From Acidobacteriota bacterium (lineage in GTDB: Bacteria; Acidobacteriota; UBA6911), in assembly GCA_023265215.1 (NCBI GenBank), contig JAHFUH010000131.1, positions 1-10,332 of the forward strand: 10,332 nucleotides of DNA, given 5' to 3'. Below the pieces are notes generated by a model, which was given only the letters and a program-made list of their open reading frames with translations, had not been told where the DNA came from and did no database searches. Positions 1-5,828 of this stretch are shown in pieces. The translations under genes and the position numbers were made by a program. The number at the start of each line of letters is the position of its first letter. Position 1 is the first letter of the stretch.

Positions 1-571
1 GCATGAACGGCCCCAGGGGGAACGAAGCGGAAACGTTAGGCGGCCGCCACTGCGGCCATGAATTGTGGCAGCCAATGAGACCGATGGCCATAAACCCGAC
101 TACCAAAGCGATCTTGATTGTAACCAGCACATTTTGCGCAGTCACGGAAAACCGCAGCCCGATCGCGTGCACTGCCGTCAACAGCACAATTAAAAGTGCG
201 GCAAAAATCTTCGGATCTATCCGGGATGACAGAGTATTTGCAAAGGCGCCGGCAGTGATTGCATCAATAGCGATTGGCGCCGAAAACCCCAATAGAAGGG
301 AAGCCCATCCCGCCAGATATCCCAGTGCCGGGTGCACCAGAGTGGAAAGATATTGGTACTCTCCTCCCGACCGCGGGACAATTCGCGCAATGCCCGCATA
401 TGCTCTGGCTCCTGCCATAGCCAGGAATGCACCTATTACCCAAGCCAGCAGTATCTGTTTTGGCGTCAAATCCTGAGCCATGAATCCCGTGCTTAGAAAA
501 ACTCCCGCGCCAATCATGTTGGCGATTACCATTCCCATCCCGGAGAATAGTCCCAATCGATGATCTTTCAT
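1..571 (-). CDS. APC-family amino acid permease, N-terminal part (runs off left edge)
   Basis: An uninterrupted minus-strand frame begins at ATG 571-569 and stays open to the edge, giving 190 residues without a stop. The N-terminus (MKDHRLGLFSGMGMVIANMI, then GAGVF at about 21-25) is the unwound first membrane helix of the amino acid-polyamine-organocation family. A second hydrophobic span lies at about 40-58, followed by the loop IVPRSGGEYQYLS (64-76), which matches the family's 'P-x-GGEY-x-Y' segment. Further spans lie at about 81-110, 122-138 and 148-167. Full-length members have about 430-500 residues and 12 helices, so roughly 60% is missing. An AGAGG-type ribosome site lies 9 nt before the ATG. 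It would import an amino acid through the inner membrane by proton or sodium coupling; the substrate cannot be read from this part. It is transcribed divergently from the PIG-L gene, with 217 nt between them. Confidence 0.9.
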   Translation of the reverse strand, partial: MKDHRLGLFSGMGMVIANMIGAGVFLSTGFMAQDLTPKQILLAWVIGAFLAMAGARAYAGIARIVPRSGGEYQYLSTLVHPALGYLAGWASLLLGFSAPIAIDAITAGAFANTLSSRIDPKIFAALLIVLLTAVHAIGLRFSVTAQNVLVTIKIALVVGFMAIGLIGCHNSWPQWRPPNVSASFPLGPFM

Positions 572-788
572 GAATCTGAACCTCTTTCTGCCAACACATT
601 GTGCATAACGGAAATCCAGGCACTCCGATTGCCGCTTATAATTGAGCGGACACAAGGTTAACCGCAAACCTCAACGGATGAAACAAAAATGAATTAAGTC
701 TCATGAAAAATCCTGGAGGATGCTCGCTGCAAATATCGATTTCGCTAAAGAGCTTGATTGAATGGTGCATCGAAGGTAATTTGAATTC

Positions 789-1523
789 ATGAAACTTCTT
801 GGAATTACAGCCCATCCGGATGATGAAGCAGGGGCTTTCGGCGGCTCATTGCTTCTGTACCATTCCCGCGGAGTCGAAACATTTGTCATTTGCCTAACTC
901 CCGGACAAGCAGCCACAAACCGAGGACAGGCGCGTTCAGACGAAGAACTCGCGGCGCTTCGCCGGGAGGAGTTCGCAGCATCGTGCCGGATACTGCATGT
1001 CACCAGCGCAGAAATACTCAACTACCCGGACGGGGGCCTGCAGAAGGCTAATTTTTATGAAGTAGTCGGAGAATTAACTCGCCGGGTGCGCGATATAAAG
1101 CCCAACCTGATCCTTACGATGGGCCCCGAGGGGGCAATTACCGGCCACCCCGACCACTCAATGGCCTCGGTTTTCGCAACCATGGCTTTTCACTGGGCGG
1201 CTCGGAAAGACCGCTACCCTGAGCAACTTACAAACAACAGAACACCGCATCGAGCCCAAAAACTTTACTATTCCACGGCGCCATTACTTCTACCGGATCG
1301 TCCCCCGGTTTCCCCTCCTCCCAACACTGCGATTATCGATATAACGCCTTTTCTGGATGACAAAATCAAGGCGTTCAAAGCCCACAGCACCCAGGCTCCT
1401 TTAATGGAGCGCGTTGAAAAGACAATGCGCAAATTCGGGAGCAAAGAGCTTTTCCATTTAGCCGCAAGAAACCACCCGTCGGCGATCGAGCAGGAAACGG
1501 ATTTGCTGACGGGCCTGGAATGA
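789..1523 (+). CDS. PIG-L/LmbE family deacetylase (BshB-like)
   Basis: This is a 244-residue zinc-dependent N-acetyl-sugar deacetylase of the PIG-L family. The N-terminal strand carries AHPDDE (residues 8-13), whose His9 and Asp12 bind metal with Asp11 as the usual general base. The second metal motif is GHPDH (119-123). The C-terminal segment KAFKAHSTQ (194-202) matches the family's conserved K-x-H-x-SQ region. Length is normal for the family. Known relatives remove acetyl from GlcNAc-phosphatidylinositol, GlcNAc-malate (bacillithiol, BshB) or mycothiol precursors, or act on antibiotics. No thiol-biosynthesis partner (BshA, BshC) is visible here, so the substrate is unassigned. No signal peptide is visible, so it is probably cytoplasmic. 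The frame is closed by a stop at 777-779, so ATG 789 is the only sensible start. GAAGG at 772-776 is a weak, slightly distant ribosome site. Confidence 0.88.
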   Translation: MKLLGITAHPDDEAGAFGGSLLLYHSRGVETFVICLTPGQAATNRGQARSDEELAALRREEFAASCRILHVTSAEILNYPDGGLQKANFYEVVGELTRRVRDIKPNLILTMGPEGAITGHPDHSMASVFATMAFHWAARKDRYPEQLTNNRTPHRAQKLYYSTAPLLLPDRPPVSPPPNTAIIDITPFLDDKIKAFKAHSTQAPLMERVEKTMRKFGSKELFHLAARNHPSAIEQETDLLTGLE

Positions 1524-1536
1524 ATTACGAGTTACG

Positions 1537-1572
1537 AATTACGAATTGTGTTTTAATTCATAATTCGTAATT
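1537..1572. repeat. AT-rich perfect 11-bp inverted repeat
   Basis: AATTACGAATT (1537-1547) is followed after 14 nt by its exact reverse complement AATTCGTAATT (1562-1572). The left arm is preceded by partial copies of the same TTACGA(A/G) word at 1524-1536. It sits 13 nt after the PIG-L stop and is followed by four T's, so it could act as a weak terminator for that gene. Each stem has only 2 G/C, so folding would be weak. It may instead be one copy of a dispersed intergenic repeat. Confidence 0.7.
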
Positions 1573-1575
1573 TTG

Positions 1576-1604
1576 TTGACATGGCCCAACCTCCTGATTA
1601 ATAT
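1576..1604 (+). promoter_or_regulatory. Strong sigma-70-type promoter of the cold shock gene
   Basis: A perfect -35 TTGACA (1576-1581) is separated by exactly 17 nt from TAATAT (1599-1604), a 5/6 match to the -10 consensus. The expected start is near 1611, giving a leader of about 107 nt before the csp ATG. This is the best promoter match in the window, and a long leader is typical of cold shock genes. Confidence 0.75.
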
Positions 1605-1628
1605 AGGGTTGGCTCGGATCGTGTGACG

Positions 1629-1653
1629 GCCGCCAGTAGCATGGCGGCTTTTT
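1629..1653 (+). terminator. Intrinsic-terminator-like hairpin inside the csp leader
   Basis: GCCGCCA (1629-1635) pairs perfectly with TGGCGGC (1642-1648) around the 6-nt loop GTAGCA, and five T's follow (1649-1653). This is the textbook form of a Rho-independent terminator. It lies downstream of the predicted transcription start (about 1611) and 64 nt before the csp start codon, so it is placed for attenuation or antitermination rather than for ending the upstream gene. It could alternatively be only a stabilising leader hairpin. Confidence 0.65.
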
Positions 1654-1717
1654 CATTTCCCGGTCATGGTTTTTATTGAGCAGGCAAGAAGTCGGTTCAA
1701 GAGGAGTTAGAATTCCC

Positions 1718-1927
1718 ATGGAAAAAGAAACTGGGAAAGTAAAATGGTTCAATAACGCCAAAGGCTATGGGTTCATCGAAAGAGCCACCGGCGGAGATGT
1801 TTTCGTGCATCACACAGCCATTCAAATGAACGGCTTTCGCACCTTAGCGGAGGGTGAAGCTGTAGATTTCAGCGTCACGAATGGACCTAAGGGACTTCAG
1901 GCGGAAAACGTCACAAAAGCTGAATAG
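1718..1927 (+). CDS. csp: Cold shock domain protein (CspA family)
   Basis: A 69-residue single cold shock domain, an OB-fold that binds single-stranded RNA and DNA. The start GKVKWFNNAKGYGFIE contains RNP1 (KGYGFI, residues 15-20), and VFVHH (28-32) is RNP2; the end EGEAVDFSV...GLQAENV is also typical. These proteins act as cytoplasmic RNA chaperones, and some work as transcription antiterminators by melting hairpins. ATG 1718 is chosen because the family starts only a few residues before the GKVKWFN segment; GAGGAG at 1701-1706 is its ribosome site with an 11-nt spacer. An upstream in-frame TTG at 1676 would add 14 residues foreign to the family. It looks monocistronic, with its own promoter at 1576-1604 and a hairpin leader suggesting post-initiation control. 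Confidence 0.95.
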   Translation: MEKETGKVKWFNNAKGYGFIERATGGDVFVHHTAIQMNGFRTLAEGEAVDFSVTNGPKGLQAENVTKAE

Positions 1928-2081
1928 CTGCCTTCCTGTCTTGCGGGATGCGGCTTGAAAAGTTTCCTGCGAGATAGCTGCACAAAGCCCAAATCAGAAC
2001 GGAAACACTTCAATGGCGTAGTGTCTGCAAAAGAGCTCAATGTTGGAAGTTTTCCGGCGCGCGGATATTAGTTTGCCCAAA

Positions 2082-3128
2082 TCACTTGCGAGTGGCAAAT
2101 GCCGCCGTGTTGGGAATTATATTATCCCGCTGGAGATTATAGTAATAACCCTTTCGATAGAGTACTTTGCTGGAAGGCTTCAAATATTCTATTGAAATTT
2201 TGTGATGGGAATTGGTCGGCAGATTCTGGTTGGAAACGTAGGTGAGAAAATACGTGCTCTTCAGTTCATGTGCGACTTCCGTGTAGATGTTTTTGATTTG
2301 ATCGTAATCCGTGGGAAAAAAACACCGACCGCCGGTCCTTTCTGAAAGGTCGGTCATTTCCGCTTCCCTCTTGCTGAAGAATTCCTCGATGTAGTTGTCG
2401 TCTCCAAACATTCGCTTGTAAATATCGCTGAGCATTACAACTCTGCGTTCGCGCTTCGCCTGCTCACGCATCATGGCGGTTTTGGAGACGACATAAAGTG
2501 ACGCCTGGGATTGAATAATTGAAAGCGCAGCCTCATGCAGTGCAACGCTGCTCTGGTTGTTCAAACAATCCGTCAACAAAATGATTGCTTTCCGTCCTTC
2601 CACGCCCTTGAGCTGGTCTGTTGCTGCCAGATACATGGCGTCATATAAGGCAGTTCTTAATCCGGTCTGTATTTTGGCAAGCGCTTTGCGCAATTTCTTA
2701 ATATCGTTAGTCCAATCCAGAGTCCGGTAAACCTCGTCATCGAAAGTGATGAGAGAAATCTGGTCGCCTGGGGCAAGCGCTGCGGCAAATTCCTCCGCGG
2801 CCTCCTTGATTTTTTTAAGCTCCGATTTTTCACTCATGCTCGTGTCGAGCACAAGCACAACGGAAACAGGATTAATGTCATGTCCAAAACTGCGGATATC
2901 CTGAGCTGCCTGGTCCTCCCACACACGAAAGTCCTCCTTCCGTAAATCGGTAACCAGATCACCATTCCCATTGAACACGCTGATTGGAACTTTGACGAGA
3001 TTCACCGATACGGAGAAATCCGAAGCTCCTGAAGTTTGGACTGCCGGCTTGACGGCATGCACTGCGAATAATCCGATTAGCCCCAAAAGGATAGGCATTC
3101 TCTGCAGCATCGCTATTAATTGTAGCAT
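2082..3128 (-). CDS. VWFA-related secreted protein (Acidobacteria type)
   Basis: A 348-residue exported protein with one von Willebrand factor A domain. The hydrophobic stretch at about 11-25 is a signal peptide or anchor. Residues 38-80 form the lead-in typical of the acidobacterial VWFA-related family (TIGR03436-like): VNLVKVPISVFNGNGDLVTD, then EDFRVWEDQ. The VWA domain covers about 87-290. It has an intact MIDAS metal site: D95-x-S97-x-S99, T159 in RTALYDA, and D187 in LLTDCLN. The tail STYFLTYVSN...KVLYRKGYYY is also characteristic. Such proteins are thought to mediate metal-dependent protein contacts in the periplasm or at the surface; no specific partner is known. There is no clear ribosome site before the ATG at 3128. 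ATG 3110 (residue 7) is an alternative, preceded by a TACAAT box that would give a nearly leaderless message. It is divergent from the LolA-like gene, 117 nt away. Confidence 0.88.
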   Translation of the reverse strand: MLQLIAMLQRMPILLGLIGLFAVHAVKPAVQTSGASDFSVSVNLVKVPISVFNGNGDLVTDLRKEDFRVWEDQAAQDIRSFGHDINPVSVVLVLDTSMSEKSELKKIKEAAEEFAAALAPGDQISLITFDDEVYRTLDWTNDIKKLRKALAKIQTGLRTALYDAMYLAATDQLKGVEGRKAIILLTDCLNNQSSVALHEAALSIIQSQASLYVVSKTAMMREQAKRERRVVMLSDIYKRMFGDDNYIEEFFSKREAEMTDLSERTGGRCFFPTDYDQIKNIYTEVAHELKSTYFLTYVSNQNLPTNSHHKISIEYLKPSSKVLYRKGYYYNLQRDNIIPNTAAFATRK

Positions 3129-3245
3129 ATCGTCAGGAAAATAGATTCTGTCGCAAGGCTGGAAATCCTGTATATTTTTATTATCTGAACCAACTGGATT
3201 TTTGGATTATCCTTAATATGGCCGAGATTGGAAAGGTGGATTGAA

Positions 3246-4019
3246 ATGAATCAATTTCGGAGTTTCTGCTTATTGGCTCTGGCGGTCGGATTGATGTGCA
3301 TTTCACTGCCGGCTCAGACACAAAACCAGCCGGAGGCTAAAACAGCACAGGAACCGACGCCGGAACAGATCATCAAGACATTTTCGGCCAAGGAAACTGA
3401 ATTTTACCAGGCATGGATGCAATACACCTACCATCAGACTGCCAAGGTCCAGGTAGTTTCCGTAAATGGGATTCCCAAAGATGAAAAGATGACGACAATA
3501 TCCGATATCATCTTTAACGACAACGGCAGCCGCGAGGTGCAGGTTCGCCGCAGAACCAGTAATCTGCGCAGCGTCACCTACACTCTGGAAGATGAGGAGG
3601 TCATCAACAATTTGCAGCCTTTCGCCCTGACCGAGGCTGAACTGCCCCAATACGACCTGAAATATGTCGGGAAGGAAAAAATCGATGACCTCAGTTGTTA
3701 TGTTTTTTCCGTAACTCCCAAGAGCTACAAAGCGAAAAAGTTGTATTTTGAGGGCAAGATCTGGGTCGATGATCGCGACCTGCAGATTGTCCGAACCGTC
3801 GGTAAGCCGGTGCCGCAAAAGAAGAATAATCTATTCCCGGACTTTGAAACGGTCCGGCAGATGATCGATGGCCAGTATTGGTTTCCCGTCTGGACCCACG
3901 CGGAAAGCAATTTGCATTTCAGCGCGGAAACCGTCCACATAGACGAAACCATCAATTACGAAGACTACAAAAAGTTTGCTTCCAAGACCACCATTCAGTT
4001 CGGAACGCCTGCGAATTAG
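3246..4019 (+). CDS. Exported LolA-like / outer-membrane lipoprotein-sorting-like protein
   Basis: A 257-residue protein with a clear Sec signal peptide: basic start, hydrophobic core at about 8-20 and likely cleavage after LPAQ (residue 24). The mature part is rich in beta-strand. It contains LKYVGKEKIDDLSCYVFSVTPK (138-159) and YFEGKIWVDDRDLQIVRTVGKP (167-188). These resemble the 'lipid/protein-binding half-barrel' segment of LolA/LolB-like and sigma-E regulator RseB-like proteins that Acidobacteriota encode in many copies. The exact function is unknown; a periplasmic binding role is an inference. ATG 3246 is chosen because AAGGTGG (3233-3239) lies 6 nt upstream and the signal peptide starts directly; a TTG at 3228 would put the ribosome site inside the gene. 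There is no conserved lipobox, so it is probably soluble. A TAATAT box at 3214-3219 lacks a good -35. Confidence 0.75.
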   Translation: MNQFRSFCLLALAVGLMCISLPAQTQNQPEAKTAQEPTPEQIIKTFSAKETEFYQAWMQYTYHQTAKVQVVSVNGIPKDEKMTTISDIIFNDNGSREVQVRRRTSNLRSVTYTLEDEEVINNLQPFALTEAELPQYDLKYVGKEKIDDLSCYVFSVTPKSYKAKKLYFEGKIWVDDRDLQIVRTVGKPVPQKKNNLFPDFETVRQMIDGQYWFPVWTHAESNLHFSAETVHIDETINYEDYKKFASKTTIQFGTPAN

Positions 4020-4081
4020 TTTCCTAAGGTTGCTTGCTAAACCCGAAATACTCCGCGAGCTTGGCGGTGGCAGTTCGCATT

Positions 4082-4107
4082 AGAAGCAAGAAGCCAGGAG
4101 CCGGAAT
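4082..4107 (-). repeat. Dispersed 26-bp repeat, copy A
   Basis: Read on the minus strand this is ATTCCGGCTCCTGGCTTCTT followed by GCTTCT. It matches copy B (4197-4222) at 24 of 26 positions and lies in opposite orientation, so A and B can pair into a long imperfect stem around an 89-nt loop. The stem lies between the convergent LolA-like and msrB genes. Confidence 0.8.
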
Positions 4108-4196
4108 TTCTCGTCAAGCAGGTTGTCCAAAGCTGTCGAGACGCCACGAGGGCTATGGGTAAACTGATCACCTCATGGACTCAGTGTCACGTCGTC

Positions 4197-4230
4197 ATTC
4201 CGGCTTCTGGCTTCTGGCTTCTGGCTTCCG
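4197..4230 (+). repeat. Dispersed repeat, copy B, with tandem GGCTTCT heptamers
   Basis: It begins ATTCCGGCTTCT and continues as consecutive heptamers (GGCTTCT three times, then GGCTTCC). It ends 4 nt before the end of the msrB coding region. Its first 26 bases match copy C (10147-10172) at 25 of 26 positions. Confidence 0.85.
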
Positions 4231-4234
4231 TATA

Positions 4235-4633
4235 TTACTCGGATCCCTTAAACTTCAGTGCCGCCGAGTTTATGCAATACCTCAAACCGGTGGGATCCGG
4301 ACCATCCTCGAACACGTGACCCAAGTGGGCATTGCAACGATTGCATCGGATTTCCACTCGGCTCATGAGATGACTCCGATCATCCTGCTTGCTTATGTTT
4401 TCTTCGGACAAAGGAGCGTAAAAACTAGGCCACCCACAGCCGGAATCGAATTTAGCCTCTGATCCGAACAATTCATTTCCACAGCAAACGCACCGGTATC
4501 TCCCCTTTTCGCGGTTGTCCCAATATTCGCCAGTGAAAGGCCTTTCGGTCTCATTCAGACGAGTGACCCTGTACTGCTCGGGAGTCAGTTCCTTTTGCCA
4601 TTCTTTTTCTGATTTGACGATTTTTTCAGACAT
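4235..4633 (-). CDS. msrB: Peptide-methionine (R)-S-oxide reductase MsrB
   Basis: A 132-residue single-domain MsrB, which reduces the R epimer of methionine sulfoxide in proteins with electrons from thioredoxin. The structural zinc site is complete: C48-x-x-C51 (CVCC) and C97-x-x-C100 (CNRC). FDSGCGWPSF (62-71) is the signature, with Cys66 at the position of the usual resolving cysteine. RYCINSAALKF (118-128) holds the catalytic Cys120. The N-terminal WQKELTPEQYRVTRLNETERPFTG is the standard lead-in. There is no signal peptide, so it acts in the cytoplasm. A weak GAGAG lies 4 nt from the ATG. A much better AGGAGG lies 16 nt upstream, at the edge of the 4654-4725 palindrome, which is unusually far. 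It is divergent from the aminotransferase gene. Confidence 0.96.
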   Translation of the reverse strand: MSEKIVKSEKEWQKELTPEQYRVTRLNETERPFTGEYWDNREKGRYRCVCCGNELFGSEAKFDSGCGWPSFYAPLSEENISKQDDRSHLMSRVEIRCNRCNAHLGHVFEDGPDPTGLRYCINSAALKFKGSE

Positions 4634-4653
4634 GATTCTCTCTCAAATACCTC

Positions 4654-4725
4654 CTAAGGGCATGCGCAAGAATTACCTGGCATTTTGCTGCCGCCCCCCC
4701 CAGGCCCGCTGGCGCATGCCCTTAG
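4654..4725. repeat. 72-bp palindromic element with perfect 14-bp inverted ends
   Basis: CTAAGGGCATGCGC (4654-4667) is repeated as its exact reverse complement at 4712-4725. Inside, CCTGG (4676-4680) can pair with CCAGG (4700-4704), giving an outer 14-bp stem, an 8/7-nt internal loop and an inner 5-bp stem. The interior contains a run of eight C's (4694-4701). It lies in the msrB leader on the minus strand, where the stem ends directly at the AGGAGG sequence. It also lies upstream of the aminotransferase promoter. It has no T-run on either side, so it is not a typical terminator. It resembles a REP- or MITE-like element. Confidence 0.8.
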
Positions 4726-4772
4726 CGAAATTATAAAGCAAAACCTGCCTCCAGGCTTTTTCTCGGGAAGCT

Positions 4773-4802
4773 CTCACATTTTTTCAGGAAATCGAATATA
4801 AT
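4773..4802 (+). promoter_or_regulatory. Probable promoter of the aminotransferase gene
   Basis: A perfect -10 TATAAT (4797-4802) is preceded, with an 18-nt spacer, by CTCACA (4773-4778), which matches the -35 consensus at 4 of 6 positions. The start would be near 4809, giving a leader of about 83 nt. No branched-chain-rich leader peptide is seen in it. Confidence 0.5.
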
Positions 4803-4891
4803 CAATAGCATGGATAGTGGTTAGACCCGGATGCAGCCAGGATGCCATGTTCCGCATTCCACTGCGCCGATGTAAACGGAGGACTCATTTA

Positions 4892-5812
4892 ATGACTTTG
4901 CCCAATTACGCGTATTTCAAAGGCCGGATAGTTCCCTACAGTGAAGCTAAAGTCGGCGTCATGACTCACACTCTCAATTACGGAACCGGCGTATTCGGCG
5001 GCCTTCGCGCCTATTGGAACAGCGATGAGAAGCAGCTGTTTATTTTCAGGCCGCATGATCATTATAAACGCTTCCTGGAATCGGCCAGTCTGCTGCTGAT
5101 GAGTTTCCCATTTTCAGAGGCTCAAATCGTTCAATTCACGGTAGATCTTCTCAAAGCCGAAAAACACCACACGGACTGCTACATACGGCCGATCGCCTAC
5201 TACGCTGATGAGATTATCGGTGTGCGGTTGCACGACCTCAATCCGGAGCTGACCATCATAGCCATACCATTCGGCTCATACGTGGAGAATGAGGAAGGAA
5301 GTCACGTAACGATTTCTTCCTGGAGACGTATCGACGACAACATGATCCCCGCGCGCGGGAAGATCTCCGGGGCCTATGTTAATTCCGCTTTCATAAAGAC
5401 GGACGCGCAGCGCTCGGGATTCGACGAGGCGATTGTTCTGAACCAGGACGGTCATATCGCCGAAGGGTCTGCCGAAAATATCTTCCTGATTCGCAAAGGG
5501 GTTGTTCACACTCCCGCAGTCACGGAGAACATACTCGAAGGCATTACCCGGCGCACTGTCATTATGCTCTTGCGGGATGATATGGGACTGGAGGTTGTGG
5601 AACGGCCGATCGATAGAACCGAGATTTACCTGTCCGAGGAAGCTTTCTTCTGCGGGACCGGAGTTCAAGTCGCCGCTATCACTCAGGTCGATCACCGACC
5701 TGTCGGGACGGGCGAGTTAGGGCCGATTACCCGAAACCTGCGACAGCTGTATTTCGATGTCGTCCGGGGACGCGTTCCGAAATATCGTGAATTCTGCACA
5801 CCTGTTTATTGA
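4892..5812 (+). CDS. ilvE: Branched-chain amino acid aminotransferase (class IV PLP enzyme)
   Basis: A 306-residue fold-type IV PLP enzyme of normal IlvE length. It exchanges amino groups between glutamate and the keto acids of leucine, isoleucine and valine in the cytoplasm. The start includes THTLNYGTGVFGGLRAY (25-41), and YIRPIAY (97-103) follows. ARGKISGAYVNS (154-165) holds the catalytic Lys157 that forms the Schiff base. EAIVLNQDGHIAEGSAENIF is the cofactor-phosphate segment, and residues near ITRRTVIML and CGTGVQVAAI complete the site. D-amino acid aminotransferase and aminodeoxychorismate lyase share the fold, but these motifs fit IlvE best. ATG 4892 is preceded by GGAGG (4878-4882) with a 9-nt spacer. 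The frame is open to 4817, but the extra residues do not match the family. No other branched-chain biosynthesis gene is adjacent. Confidence 0.92.
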   Translation: MTLPNYAYFKGRIVPYSEAKVGVMTHTLNYGTGVFGGLRAYWNSDEKQLFIFRPHDHYKRFLESASLLLMSFPFSEAQIVQFTVDLLKAEKHHTDCYIRPIAYYADEIIGVRLHDLNPELTIIAIPFGSYVENEEGSHVTISSWRRIDDNMIPARGKISGAYVNSAFIKTDAQRSGFDEAIVLNQDGHIAEGSAENIFLIRKGVVHTPAVTENILEGITRRTVIMLLRDDMGLEVVERPIDRTEIYLSEEAFFCGTGVQVAAITQVDHRPVGTGELGPITRNLRQLYFDVVRGRVPKYREFCTPVY

Positions 5813-5828
5813 CCTATATCGAACAGCT

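Noticed and set aside
3..476. Plus-strand frame over the left edge
   Set aside because: The opposite strand encodes a convincing APC permease through the same bases; the plus-strand protein has no recognisable features.
637..642. TATAAT box in the permease/PIG-L gap
   Set aside because: No -35 at a sensible distance for either gene, so a promoter call is not supported.
703..792. A 29-residue reading frame (starts MKNPGGCSL) whose TGA overlaps the PIG-L ATG as ATGA
   Set aside because: No ribosome site precedes it, the composition is unremarkable and no family is recognisable. The overlap alone could be chance; conservation in relatives would be needed.
4197..4230. CRISPR-like array from the GGCTTCT repeats
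   Set aside because: The units are 7 bp and contiguous with no spacers.
4654..4725. Insertion sequence with terminal inverted repeats
   Set aside because: Only 72 bp, no transposase and no clear target-site duplication; described as a palindromic or REP/MITE-like element instead.
4751..4766. Small hairpin with T-run (CCTG, CAGG, then CTTTTT) before the ilvE promoter
   Set aside because: The stem is only 4 bp with a 4-nt loop, and no gene on that strand ends just upstream.
4831..4892. Short upstream frames before ilvE (4831-4875 and 4842-4892), one overlapping its ATG as TAATG, as possible attenuator leader peptides
   Set aside because: They are not rich in Leu, Ile or Val (one has a single Val), lack ribosome sites, and no terminator/antiterminator pair is seen.
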